The notes: generated from the letters alone by a model not told the origin. Shown: positions 17,401 through 26,789, numbered from the stretch's first letter. The stretch is DNA of 64,000 nucleotides from an uncultured Lachnospiraceae bacterium (GCA_900548905.1 URMK01000030.1:1-64000), one strand, 5' to 3'. Made by a program: numbers and translations.

Positions 17401-17430
17401 GTAACCGTTCAGACTTGTCTGAACGGTTAC
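17401..17430. repeat. perfect 30-nt palindrome
   Basis: GTAACCGTTCAGAC (17401-17414), a TT centre and the exact reverse complement (17417-17430) form a 14-bp stem. The arm CTGAACGGTTAC recurs at 6546-6557, and GAACGGTTAC also at 17508-17517. It lies 25 nt after the glycyl radical enzyme gene. It lacks a T-run, so it is not a standard terminator. Confidence 0.75.
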
Positions 17431-17556
17431 CAAAAATCAGGTAGCACAAACAGTATACCGGCCTTATAATGAAGGAGATCCCTTTCCGTTTCCTGTGGAG
17501 AGGGTAAGAACGGTTACATAGGGAAGGCAATAGATAACCTCAGGGAGGGAAACGAA

Positions 17557-20400
17557 ATGAGCCAACTGGTCTCAAAATTTATCAGACTGAAAACGATGAT
17601 TGGCGGCAACCGGGAAAAATACGGCTATGAAGACACCTTCGGCATGCCGAAGGAGGAGCAGGCGCATATCACGCGTCCGAGCAGAGCCAACACACGCATT
17701 CTCAGCGAGCTGGAATTTGCCCTGCATCTGTCGGAAGGGGAAAACGGCCGCTTTGACGGCGTGCTGGAAGAGGCGCTGGATTATCTGCTTGCGTGTATGC
17801 AGGAGCAGGGGGTGCTGACGGACCAGGCCTGTGAAAAGGCGGAGGAAATCCTTTCACCCATGGAAGCCGCGGCAAAAGAATATAAGCTGATTCTGGCGTC
17901 CCATGCCCATATTGACATGAACTGGATGTGGAGCTTCGATGAAACCGTAGCGGTGACACTGGCTACCTTCCGTTCGATCCTGCATATTATGGACCAGTAC
18001 CCGGACTTCTGTTTTTCCCAGTCCCAGGCTGCCGTATATAAAATTGTGGAAGAATACGATCCGGATCTAATGGCGGAAATCAAGAAAAGAATTGCCCAGG
18101 GGCGGTGGGAAGTGACCGCAACAGCTTGGGTGGAAACCGATAAGAACATGCCGGACGGGGAATCCCTGCTCCGCCATATCCGGTATACAAAGGAGTATCT
18201 GTCCCAGGTCTGGGGCGTAAAGGATTTTGACATTGATTTCTCTCCCGACACCTTCGGGCACAGCGGCAACGTGCCGGAAATCGATCATTTCGGCGGGGTG
18301 AAATACTATTACCACTGCCGCGGGAATCAAAGAAAGGATATTCTGTACCGCTACCAGGCCCCGTCCGGAAATGAAGTGCTCGCATACCGGGAACCGAACT
18401 GGTACAACGGGGCCGTCACACCCCATATAGCCGCCGGGCTGCCTGAGATTTCCCGCCGGTCGGCCGGACTGAAAACCGGCCTTGTCATCTATGGAGTGGG
18501 CGACCATGGCGGCGGCCCCACAAGGCGGGATGTGGAACGCGCCATAGACATGATGGACTGGAAAATATATCCCGTAATCCGGTTCGGGACATTGCGGGAC
18601 TATTTCCGGGAAGCGGAGGCCGTACGTGACAAGGTGCCGGTGGTCAGAGAAGAACTGAATTACTTTGCGCCGGGCTGCTATACCACCCAGAGCCGTATCA
18701 AGAGAGGGAACAGACGCCTGGAGGCGGCCCTGCTGGATGCGGAATCCATGGCAGCCCTTGCGGGAAGAACAGCCGGCTTCCGGTTTGAAAAAAAGCGCAT
18801 GGAAAAGGCGTGGCAGGACGTTTTGTTCACCCATTTTCACGACATTCTCACAGGATCCTGCGTGCAGGAGTCCAGAGAACATGCCATGGGGCTGTTTCAG
18901 ACGTCTATGGCGTGTGCAGACACCCAGCGGCAGAACGCCATGCGGGTAATCGGGGAGCAGATTGACACCTCCTCAATTCTTGTGGATATCGATGCGTTCA
19001 ACAGCCAGTCCGAAGGGGCCGGGGCCGGATATGGCATTGAGAATTTCACAGGGGTTCCCAGTACGGAACGAGGGAGCGGCCGCACAAGGATCTTCCATAT
19101 CTTTAATACCCGTACAAGGAAACGCAGCGAGGTGGTGGAGCTGACCGTATGGGACTGGACAGGGGATCTGCGCCGTCTGCAGCTGAAGGATTATACGGGA
19201 AAAGAAATCACCTTCCAGCTGCTGGATAAGGAGCTTCAGACTTATTGGGATCATAAATATATCCGGGTGCTGGCGGATGTGACGGTGCCCGCCCTGGGTT
19301 ATACCACGGTGGTGCTGTCCCAAAAGGAAGCGGATACTTATCCCGTATACCTGCAGGAAAGAGAACAGGTCTCTTCGGTTTTTGATAATTACGTACTCTC
19401 TAACGATCAGATCACAGTTGAAATCGAAGCGGGATCCGGAAGAATCCGTTCGCTGAAAAGCAACGGAACGAAGGAAGAGCTGATTGCGGAGGAAAAAACG
19501 GCGGGACTGCATTTCATCGAGACGGAAACCGTCACCTCCAGCGCCTGGAACATAGGTCGCCCCCTGAAGACGACGCCTGTGGATCGCTGTGTGAAGCTGG
19601 AACGCGCCGCACAAGGCCCCTTACGGGAAAGCATCCGGGCGGTATACCGGGTAGCGGATTCTACGGCGGAGGTGCTCTACATCCTGGATAAGCACCAGCC
19701 GGCGGTACGGATGGAACTGAACATCGACTGGCATGAAAGCGGATCGGAAATCATTCCGGTATTGGATTATAAAATCCCGGTTGCATACCGTACTTCGGAA
19801 TACCGGTATGACATACCTGCCGGTACGGTAGTCAGAAAAGAACGAAACAATGATGTGCCGGCGCTCCGGTATGGGATGGCGCTCCGTGAGGACGGGGACT
19901 GTGCGGTCCTGATAAGTGACTGTAAATACGGATATAGAGGTACGGACAATACACTGGTACTGACCCTGATCAACAGCTCCACCAGCCCGGATCCTTATCC
20001 GGAAAGAGGGATACATACGATCAACCTGTGGCTTGGAATCAGCTGCGGGGATCCCAGGATAACCGAAGAACTGGCGGATTCCTGTAATCACGGTATGTTT
20101 TACCAGCCGTCCAATTCCCATCACGGAACACTCCCCATGGAAGAGAGCCTGCTGGAAACGGCTTCGGACAGTGTTGTGATTTCGGCCGTCCAGCCTTCGG
20201 CGGACGGGGCGCTGCTGCTGCGCGGGTATGAGACAGCGGGCAGCAGGTCGGTACTTGCCGTTACCTGTAAGGAAAAGCCGTCTTCGGCAGTCCTGACAGA
20301 TTTGTTTGAGCAGGAAATATCCGGAGAGGCGGTAACGGACGGCTGTACGGTTAAGGTTTCCGTTGAACCTTACTCCCTGTTCCAGCTCAAGATACGGTAG
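17557..20400 (+). CDS. GH38 alpha-mannosidase, cytosolic
   Basis: This 947-residue zinc-dependent alpha-mannosidase lacks a signal peptide. The zinc-binding motif His118-x-Asp120 lies in SHAHIDMNWMW, and the catalytic nucleophile and zinc ligand Asp231 in DFSPDTFGHSGN, both hallmarks of GH38. The three-helix middle domain and C-terminal beta-sandwich regions follow at the usual lengths. The start has GGGAGGG a few nt upstream (17544-17550). It is 180 nt downstream of the glycyl radical enzyme and may share its transcript or start from its own promoter near 17430-17540. It would release mannose from an imported alpha-mannosyl oligosaccharide or conjugate, which is the best clue to the substrate of the whole locus. 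Confidence 0.95.
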   Translation: MSQLVSKFIRLKTMIGGNREKYGYEDTFGMPKEEQAHITRPSRANTRILSELEFALHLSEGENGRFDGVLEEALDYLLACMQEQGVLTDQACEKAEEILSPMEAAAKEYKLILASHAHIDMNWMWSFDETVAVTLATFRSILHIMDQYPDFCFSQSQAAVYKIVEEYDPDLMAEIKKRIAQGRWEVTATAWVETDKNMPDGESLLRHIRYTKEYLSQVWGVKDFDIDFSPDTFGHSGNVPEIDHFGGVKYYYHCRGNQRKDILYRYQAPSGNEVLAYREPNWYNGAVTPHIAAGLPEISRRSAGLKTGLVIYGVGDHGGGPTRRDVERAIDMMDWKIYPVIRFGTLRDYFREAEAVRDKVPVVREELNYFAPGCYTTQSRIKRGNRRLEAALLDAESMAALAGRTAGFRFEKKRMEKAWQDVLFTHFHDILTGSCVQESREHAMGLFQTSMACADTQRQNAMRVIGEQIDTSSILVDIDAFNSQSEGAGAGYGIENFTGVPSTERGSGRTRIFHIFNTRTRKRSEVVELTVWDWTGDLRRLQLKDYTGKEITFQLLDKELQTYWDHKYIRVLADVTVPALGYTTVVLSQKEADTYPVYLQEREQVSSVFDNYVLSNDQITVEIEAGSGRIRSLKSNGTKEELIAEEKTAGLHFIETETVTSSAWNIGRPLKTTPVDRCVKLERAAQGPLRESIRAVYRVADSTAEVLYILDKHQPAVRMELNIDWHESGSEIIPVLDYKIPVAYRTSEYRYDIPAGTVVRKERNNDVPALRYGMALREDGDCAVLISDCKYGYRGTDNTLVLTLINSSTSPDPYPERGIHTINLWLGISCGDPRITEELADSCNHGMFYQPSNSHHGTLPMEESLLETASDSVVISAVQPSADGALLLRGYETAGSRSVLAVTCKEKPSSAVLTDLFEQEISGEAVTDGCTVKVSVEPYSLFQLKIR

Positions 20401-20410
20401 TATTCCCGTT

Positions 20411-20473
20411 TGCACTCTTGAATCATTTTCTCAGTACTGTGCAGTATATACACAGTACTGAGTGAATAGTAAG
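20411..20473 (-). repeat. dispersed hairpin repeat, copy A
   Basis: Read on the minus strand this roughly 63-nt element matches 47395-47458 at nearly 90 percent of positions by eye, apart from a single-base indel. Its core is a perfect 12-bp inverted repeat, CTCAGTACTGTG (20430-20441) and CACAGTACTGAG (20451-20462). It ends with TGATTCAAGAGTGCA. It lies in the 209-nt gap after the GH38 gene. Confidence 0.8.
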
Positions 20474-20609
20474 GTTTGCTTTTTCTGCCTCTCCGATTGG
20501 CGCAGATAGAGTTCTGTGCTATACTGTCAGAATAAACCGAAGAGCTCCGGATACGGAAGACGGTCCGCGGGCTGCTTCCCTTTTCAGAAACGGCGGAACG
20601 GAGGCAGAT

Positions 20610-21848
20610 ATGCTGCGTAATACGAAAAAAGACATGACCCCTTTTGCTATGGAGAAAAAACCCGTGAAGCAGTATCCTTTTCTGCTTCCCCTCATCTGGG
20701 GAGGCGCCTGGCTGATGACCAGACGTTACGGACTCAAAATTAAAAAGGTAAACATGGAGCACCTCAGGCCACCCTACCTGGTGCTGTCCACCCATCAGGG
20801 TTTTTCCGACTATTATATCGCCCCTCTGGCCCTGTTTCCCCACAGGGCCAATTATGTATCCGATATGGAAGGCTTTGCCGCTTTTGGGGAATGGCTGTAC
20901 AGAGGGATTGGCTGTATCGGAAAAAGAAGATATGTCTCCGATATCAAGGTGGTAAAAAACATCTCCTATGCCCTGCATAAGAACAGGCAGATCGTGGCGG
21001 TATTCCCCGAATCCAGGCATTCCAACGCGGGTACTACCGCATATATCCCCAAAAATATGGGTAAGCTGGCAAAACTCATGGATGTGCCGGTGGTGATGCT
21101 CACCGTACACGGGAGCTATCTCGCCGGCCCGTTTTGGGACGAAGAGCATCCCAGGACGGTTCCCATGCAGGCGAAGCTGGAGTGCATTTACACAAAGGAA
21201 GAACTGGACGGAGCGGAGGAAGAAGAGATTCAGCGGAAAATAGAAGCCTGCCTGCAGTACGATGAGTACCGGTGGCAGCGGGAGGAGAAGATAGCTGTCC
21301 GCTATCCCGGGCGGGCGGAAGGCCTGCATATGGCCTTGTATCAATGCCGGGCCTGCCATACGCCCTTCCGCATGAACAGCAAAGGCTGCCGCCTGTTCTG
21401 TGAGTCCTGCGGCGCGGAGTGGGAAATGGATGAATACGGCCGGCTGCTGGGAGAAAAGAACGCGCCCGCCGCCATACCGGACTGGTATGAGTGGGAGCGC
21501 GGCCAGGTGGAAAAAGAAATCACAAGCGGAACCTACCGCTGTGAACTGCCTGTGCGGGTGGAAGCCCTTCCCAATGCCAAAGGCTTCTTTAGCCTGGGAG
21601 AAGGGCGGCTCATACAGGAAGAGAAGGGATTTACCCTTTCGGTACAGGAAGGGGAATTGTTTTTTGATCATCGTTCCAGGGAATCTGTCCAGACGGAGTA
21701 TAATTACCGGGGCAGAGGCCCCTGCATTGTCCTGTCGGATAAAGACTGCTGTTACTACATATACTCCGACAGCCCGGAATTTAATCCCACCAGGATACAG
21801 TTTGCTGGGGAATATTATTACCGGGGCGGGAAAGGTGTATCTGTATAA
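20610..21848 (+). CDS. PlsC-like acyltransferase with zinc ribbon
   Basis: The 412-residue protein carries the acyltransferase motif H-x4-D (His62-Asp67 in STHQGFSDYY) and a FPESRHS segment corresponding to the substrate-binding FPEG motif of 1-acylglycerol-phosphate acyltransferases. After the catalytic domain (to about residue 240) comes a zinc-ribbon-like module with Cys246, Cys249, Cys264 and Cys267, then a C-terminal beta-rich region of about 130 residues. This extension is not part of standard PlsC. It probably acylates a lysophospholipid or another membrane alcohol, peripheral to the cytoplasmic membrane. GGAGG lies just before the ATG. It stands alone, converging on the response regulator gene. 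Confidence 0.75.
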   Translation: MLRNTKKDMTPFAMEKKPVKQYPFLLPLIWGGAWLMTRRYGLKIKKVNMEHLRPPYLVLSTHQGFSDYYIAPLALFPHRANYVSDMEGFAAFGEWLYRGIGCIGKRRYVSDIKVVKNISYALHKNRQIVAVFPESRHSNAGTTAYIPKNMGKLAKLMDVPVVMLTVHGSYLAGPFWDEEHPRTVPMQAKLECIYTKEELDGAEEEEIQRKIEACLQYDEYRWQREEKIAVRYPGRAEGLHMALYQCRACHTPFRMNSKGCRLFCESCGAEWEMDEYGRLLGEKNAPAAIPDWYEWERGQVEKEITSGTYRCELPVRVEALPNAKGFFSLGEGRLIQEEKGFTLSVQEGELFFDHRSRESVQTEYNYRGRGPCIVLSDKDCCYYIYSDSPEFNPTRIQFAGEYYYRGGKGVSV

Positions 21849-21919
21849 TCAGAAGGGGCAATTACTTATTCTATAGATTACACGCAAGTAAAAGCTTTCT
21901 GTTTTCTTTACGCATGGTC

Positions 21920-22012
21920 TCACACCTCATTCCCACGAGAAATAAGTCCTTCAAAAATAGGAGTGAAATCAATGTCTTTTATTGCGCCTATTTGCAGAAT
22001 ACTCTTTGTCTC
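21920..22012 (-). pseudogene. possible C-terminal gene remnant
   Basis: On the minus strand a frame without an initiator runs to a stop at 21920-21922 and reads SILQIGAIKDIDFTPIFEGL near its end, with protein-like composition. It abuts the 3' end of the response regulator gene. A 14-codon ORF with a GAGGTG ribosome site follows at 21871-21915. This may be debris of a lost gene; the parent family is not recognised. Confidence 0.25.
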
Positions 22013-22028
22013 TAAGTTGCGGCAATTG

Positions 22029-22802
22029 CTACGGAATGTTTTTAGTCCACGCTTTCGGTGTCATGCCGGTAGCGTTTTTAAAGAGCTGGATGAAGTATTG
22101 AGGATTGTTGGAAAAGCCAACCTGGTCCGCTATGGTATACACTTTCTCATTTTGAGCGCTTTTTAGCAGAACCTTCGCTTTGGCAATCCGCAGGTTGGTA
22201 AGATAATCCGTAAATTTCTGACCGGTTTGACGCAGGAATTCTCTGCTTAAATAATCCACGTTCATGTAAAGGACATTTCCGGCAATCCATTTCAGGGAGA
22301 GATCGGGATCGGCGAAATGAACGTCCACATAATCCAAAATTTGATTGATATACTCTTTGTATTGGTGACGCGATCCATTTTCGCATATAACGGCATCGGG
22401 TACCAGTTCCTTTATTTTTTTCCGCCTCCGGATTTCTCCGGAGGCTTTTTTCATGGCTTCCATAATCTGGTTTTCATTGCAGGGTTTTAAAAGATAGTTG
22501 GATACTTTATACACAATGGCCTGTTTGGCATATTCGAAATCGGCATACCCGGAAAGCAGGATAAATTCCACGGTTAGATCCGTGCCGGTACAGATTCTTC
22601 CGATCAAATCCAGGCCTGACATACCGGGCATTTTTATGTCCGTCATCACGATATCCGGTTTTATGTCCAGTATTGCCTGTAGGGTCTCCGGGCCGTTTTC
22701 ACAGGTGGCGGCCAGTTCAATACCAAGGGAATTCCAGTCTATGAGGGAGCTGATCGTCTCCCGGATCACTTTTTCATCATCGGCAAGTATCAGTTTCAGC
22801 AT
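22029..22802 (-). CDS. response regulator, AraC output (YesN type)
   Basis: The 257-residue regulator has a receiver domain (LKLILADDEKV with the acidic pair, phospho-acceptor Asp in PDIVMTDIKMPG, and Lys in NYLLKPC) and a C-terminal AraC-type double helix-turn-helix with the signature KVYTIADQVGFSNNPQYFIQLFKNATG. The start at 22802 has AGGAGG (complement of 22811-22816) at good spacing; the longer frame overlaps the kinase gene. It is 16 nt downstream of its kinase. YesM/YesN pairs typically activate an adjacent CUT1 importer, here the divergent operon at 24855-30803. Confidence 0.93.
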   Translation of the reverse strand: MLKLILADDEKVIRETISSLIDWNSLGIELAATCENGPETLQAILDIKPDIVMTDIKMPGMSGLDLIGRICTGTDLTVEFILLSGYADFEYAKQAIVYKVSNYLLKPCNENQIMEAMKKASGEIRRRKKIKELVPDAVICENGSRHQYKEYINQILDYVDVHFADPDLSLKWIAGNVLYMNVDYLSREFLRQTGQKFTDYLTNLRIAKAKVLLKSAQNEKVYTIADQVGFSNNPQYFIQLFKNATGMTPKAWTKNIP

Positions 22803-22818
22803 GCCATAAAACCTCCTT

Positions 22819-24630
22819 TTATCTGGTATCTTCACAGAGGCTCCCGCAGGGAAGGTGTATCCGGGCGGTCGCCATGTCATTTTCATTCTGTAATATAAGA
22901 CCGTAATCGGAACCGAACATCAGTTTTATCCTTTTGTCAATATTAAGAAGGCCGATTCCAAAACCTTTGGGCGTGACTGCTCCGTTACGCAGCTTTTCCA
23001 GGAGATCGTCTTCGAACCGGGAACCGCTGTTTAGGACGAGAATTTCCAAAAACTCCTGTTGACGCCGGACATAAATGGCAATCCGGCATTCCCCGCTCAA
23101 ACCTTCCATGGCGTGGGAGACCGCGTTTTCCACCAGCGGCTGAATAATCATTTTCGGAACCTGTGCGCCGGAAAGTGCAGGGTCTGTGTAGATGGAATAA
23201 ACAAGCCGGGTATCAAAGCGGCATTTCTGGATGGTCAGATAATTTTCTACAAGGGAAATTTCTTCTGAGATGGTAACGCTCTCGCCCGATCTGCTTAAAA
23301 TAGCCCGGAACAGATTTCCCAGGGATTCCACCATTAAGGAGATGGTGGAGGCGCCGAGTGCTTTTGCACGCCAGTTGATGGATTCCAGGGTGTTGTAAAG
23401 AAAGTGGGGATTAATCTGCATTTCCAGGGCTTTCAGCTGCGCTTCCTTGACGAGCAGTTCTTTGGTGTAGTTGGATTCCACCAGATCGGATATCTGTTCG
23501 GCCATCTGGTCAAATTGGCGGTGAAGCATGCCGATTTCGTCTTTGCGATCTTTGTAATTATAGCGGGCGTCCGGCTCAAAGCTTGTAAGGGCATCGCGGG
23601 AACTGGCGAAACGCTGCATTTTCTGCAGCAGTATGCCAAAGTGTCTGGTGAAGGAGCGGATGATATAGCGGGAGGCCAGTACGATCAGGACACAGCAGGA
23701 CAGAAGAAGCAAAAGGGACAGGAGGCGTGAATTGTCCAGGGTATTTTTGATTTTATCATAGGAAACCAGGCAGGTGTAGTGCCAGCCTTTGGGATAGAGC
23801 TCTCCTGCGAGGGATAAATACCAGTGATTGCCCCGTTTGATCAGCTGATGTCCGTTATAGGCCCGGTTGTCCGGGGATAAATCCTGGCCGCCCGTTTCCT
23901 GACCGGGTGAGGTGGAGTCATAAATGAGCCGGCTGTATTCGTCGGTAATCTGATAGTAGAAGGAGTCGTATTCCGAAAACATCGGACAGCTGTTGATCAT
24001 TTTGTCCAGATCAATACAGAGGATAACCGTTCCCAGAGGTGTCAGGGAAAGGTTATCATATTGACGGATTTCGCGCGCCAGCAGCAGACCGTGGCCGATC
24101 GTGTCATCTGTGATCCAGACTGCTTTCCCGTTGGCGTTCCGGGCAGTCTGCATGATTTCCCCGATGCGTCCGGGAGACAGGGCGGCAGCTTTTCGTGAAT
24201 CTGTATGGCAGTCGAAGCTGTCCGTATAAAGGCTGATATAGGAAATATATTCTTTCTGGTGTTCCAGATAATAGGCATGAAGACGGCTGTTTATCTTTGT
24301 ATAAAGACCGGCTGTTTCTGTGGAACCGGGTTTTGCCTTCAGTTCCGTCAGCATCTGCTGCAGACTGGAGTCAGCCAGAAGGGTGTAGGAAAGCTCATAA
24401 GAACTGTCAAGTTTCTGGGTGATATCGTCATTTGCATAGGAAAGGGACGCACTGACGGAATCCAGAAGAAGATTATTATAGCTTCTCAGAAGTACGTTTG
24501 TAATCAGGACAGAAGCGCCTGTCAGGGAGAAAAGACAGGCTATGGAAATCAGCTGGATTTTAGATTGGAGGGAAAGGTTCGCAAACCATTTCCGGATATA
24601 CATATACAGCGTATTGCAATCTTGTCTCAT
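22819..24630 (-). CDS. sensor histidine kinase (YesM type)
   Basis: The 603-residue membrane kinase has a membrane helix near residues 25-50 and an extracellular sensor of about 250 residues. A second helix follows near 300-320 (LLSLLLLLSCCVLIVLASR), then a HAMP-like linker. The His_kinase motif MQINPHFLYNTLESINW contains the phospho-accepting His, and the HATPase domain carries the VENAVSHAM N-box and the GFGIGLLN glycine box. AGGAG precedes the start at 24630. The external sensor probably detects sugar-loaded binding protein or the extracellular sugar itself. It forms a two-gene operon with the response regulator and is divergent from the importer operon. Confidence 0.93.
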   Translation of the reverse strand: MRQDCNTLYMYIRKWFANLSLQSKIQLISIACLFSLTGASVLITNVLLRSYNNLLLDSVSASLSYANDDITQKLDSSYELSYTLLADSSLQQMLTELKAKPGSTETAGLYTKINSRLHAYYLEHQKEYISYISLYTDSFDCHTDSRKAAALSPGRIGEIMQTARNANGKAVWITDDTIGHGLLLAREIRQYDNLSLTPLGTVILCIDLDKMINSCPMFSEYDSFYYQITDEYSRLIYDSTSPGQETGGQDLSPDNRAYNGHQLIKRGNHWYLSLAGELYPKGWHYTCLVSYDKIKNTLDNSRLLSLLLLLSCCVLIVLASRYIIRSFTRHFGILLQKMQRFASSRDALTSFEPDARYNYKDRKDEIGMLHRQFDQMAEQISDLVESNYTKELLVKEAQLKALEMQINPHFLYNTLESINWRAKALGASTISLMVESLGNLFRAILSRSGESVTISEEISLVENYLTIQKCRFDTRLVYSIYTDPALSGAQVPKMIIQPLVENAVSHAMEGLSGECRIAIYVRRQQEFLEILVLNSGSRFEDDLLEKLRNGAVTPKGFGIGLLNIDKRIKLMFGSDYGLILQNENDMATARIHLPCGSLCEDTR

Positions 24631-24854
24631 AATGCGTACTCCTATTCTGTAGATATTTTAAAAGTACTATTGATAGTGATAAAAATCAAGCTGTAAAGGA
24701 AATAAAACTATTTAAAACGATGGGAAAATGATATTTAAATTTAAACAAGACAGGAATTCTGCATAAAAACTCGGATTTTTATATATTATCCTTCTGTTTT
24801 TTTTACTATACTGACATCACAAAGTAAAGAAGCTTTGAGAGAGGGGGATAAGAT

Positions 24855-25766
24855 TTGAAAAAGGGTGCATACAGGAGGCGGCTGCTTTATAAAAACAGAT
24901 ACCTGTACGCTATGATGCTGCTGCCGGTTATCTATTTTATTCTATTTAAGTATAAGCCTATGTATGGGATTCTGATTGCCTTTAAGGACTTTAAGGTGAG
25001 GGAAGGGATTTTGGGGAGTGCCTTTGCGGGTCTTAAATATTTCAGGCAGTTCTGGGAGGATCCGGATTTTTGGAATGCATTTAAGAATACGGTTTTCTTA
25101 AGTCTCTGGCAGATATTGATCTGCTTTCCGGTTCCGGTTCTGTTCGCCCTTCTCGTCAATGAAATCAGATGGGGCAAGCTGAAGGGGCTGGTACAGAGGG
25201 TGTGCTGCTTTCCGCATTTTGTGTCCGTGGTGGTGACGGTTTCCCTTATGATCACACTGGTATCGAGGGACGGGCTGGTGAATCAGATAGTTATGGCTTT
25301 CGGCGGAACTGCAAAATCCTATATGCTTGATTCCTCGTGGTTTCGGCCGCTATATGTTATTTCAGACATATGGCAGGAAATGGGATGGAGTGCCATCATA
25401 TATCTGGCCGCGATTTCCGGAGTTGATACACAGTTGTATGAGGCTTGTGAAATTGACGGAGGGGGCAGGCTTATGAAACTGTTACATATTACACTGCCCT
25501 GTATTGCCGGGACGATTACAATCATGTTCATTTTGAGAATGGGGAGCATTATGACGGTATCCTTCGATAAAGTGCTGCTGATGCAGAATTCCAATACTTA
25601 TAATACTTCAGATGTAATATCCACCTTTGTTTACCGGCGGGGCCTGCAGGGAATGCAGTACAGCTATGCCACAGCAGTGGGGCTTGTGGAATCCGTCATC
25701 TCCTTGTTCTTCTTAGGGGCAACGAACGTAGTATCCTCCAAAGTGAGCGATACAAGTCTGTTTTAG
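24855..25766 (+). CDS. CUT1 sugar ABC transporter permease (LplB type)
   Basis: This 303-residue membrane subunit has helix one starting LYAMMLLPVIYFILF and the KPMYGILIAFKDFK segment typical of LplB proteins. The EAA loop is YEACEIDGGGRLMKLLHITLP, with Cys in place of one Ala. The start is TTG at 24855, preceded by GAGGGGG (24841-24847). It opens a five-gene operon (permease, permease, binding protein, FAD enzyme, aldolase) divergent from the kinase-regulator pair. A TATACT -10-like box (24807-24812) without a good -35 fits an activator-dependent promoter, consistent with control by the YesN-type regulator. Confidence 0.92.
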   Translation: MKKGAYRRRLLYKNRYLYAMMLLPVIYFILFKYKPMYGILIAFKDFKVREGILGSAFAGLKYFRQFWEDPDFWNAFKNTVFLSLWQILICFPVPVLFALLVNEIRWGKLKGLVQRVCCFPHFVSVVVTVSLMITLVSRDGLVNQIVMAFGGTAKSYMLDSSWFRPLYVISDIWQEMGWSAIIYLAAISGVDTQLYEACEIDGGGRLMKLLHITLPCIAGTITIMFILRMGSIMTVSFDKVLLMQNSNTYNTSDVISTFVYRRGLQGMQYSYATAVGLVESVISLFFLGATNVVSSKVSDTSLF

Positions 25767-25778
25767 GAGGAACTGCGA

Positions 25779-26654
25779 ATGAAAAAGAAAGTAACTGTTT
25801 TTGATATTGTTATGGGAGCAGTGATGATTATCATCAGTATGGCTGCTATATATCCGCTGTATTACATTTATATTAATTCAGTCAGCGGCGGGGCCTATGT
25901 AGGGGCAAATGAAGTGATTTTTTATCCGAAAGGCTTTACTGCTTATGCGTATTCCATCGTGTTTCAAAATGCCGCAATTGTCAGGGCGTTTGTGAACAGT
26001 GTGTTCTATACGGTGACGGGAACTCTGCTCTCGGTTATGCTGTCGTCGCTTTGCGCCTATCCGCTGTCACGGAAAGACTTTTACGGAAGGAAAATATTTA
26101 CAGCGGTAATACTGTTTACGATGTTTTTTAGCGGTGGTATTATTCCTTTGTTTCTTACGGTGACGGATCTGCATATTTATAATACGATTTGGGCTATTTT
26201 ACTGCCTTCCTGTATCAGCGTTTATAATGTGATTGTCATGAGAACCTTTTTTCAATCCATTTCCTATGAAATAACGGAATCGGCATATATCGACGGAGCC
26301 AATGACTGGATTATTTTCCGTAAGATTATTATTCCGCTCTCCAAACCCATTATCGCCACTATGATTCTTTTTTACGGAGTGGCAAACTGGAATTCATTTT
26401 ATAATGCGCTGATGTTCTTGAATGATAAATTGCTTTATCCGCTGCAGCTGGTGCTGCGCAGTATCGTAATAGAAGGATCCACCACGGAGATGGCTTATAT
26501 GGCATCTTCAGAGGGCAGCCTGTCGGTACCCATCGATACAAAATCGATCAAATATGCGGTAACTGCGGTGACGACTTTACCGCTGATCCTGGTTTATCCG
26601 TTTGTATTCAAATATTTTGAAAAAGGCGTGATGGTGGGATCTGTGAAGGGATAG
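25779..26654 (+). CDS. CUT1 sugar ABC transporter permease (LplC type)
   Basis: The partner membrane subunit has 291 residues. Helix one is in IVMGAVMIIISMAAIYPLYY, the EAA loop reads ITESAYIDGANDWIIFRKIIIPLSKP, and the C-terminus is KYFEKGVMVGSVKG as in the other LplC-like permeases of this window. AGGAGG lies just before the ATG, 12 nt after the first permease. The 135-nt gap to the binding protein contains no clear terminator. Confidence 0.92.
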   Translation: MKKKVTVFDIVMGAVMIIISMAAIYPLYYIYINSVSGGAYVGANEVIFYPKGFTAYAYSIVFQNAAIVRAFVNSVFYTVTGTLLSVMLSSLCAYPLSRKDFYGRKIFTAVILFTMFFSGGIIPLFLTVTDLHIYNTIWAILLPSCISVYNVIVMRTFFQSISYEITESAYIDGANDWIIFRKIIIPLSKPIIATMILFYGVANWNSFYNALMFLNDKLLYPLQLVLRSIVIEGSTTEMAYMASSEGSLSVPIDTKSIKYAVTAVTTLPLILVYPFVFKYFEKGVMVGSVKG

Positions 26655-26789
26655 CTCTGTACTTTCTGAAAGGTATTGCCTTGGTCGGGCCGGCAAACAG
26701 AAAGAACATAACTATAAAGGATCGGAAAGGCCTGTCGGCATCATTGATGATGGACAAGTCTTTCCCAGTAAAAGGAGGAGGTAACAGGA

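Noticed and set aside
20430..20462. ordinary transcription terminator
   Set aside because: The stem is strong but there is no T-run on either side, and the sequence recurs at 47.4 kb with its flanks, so a repeat element explains it better.
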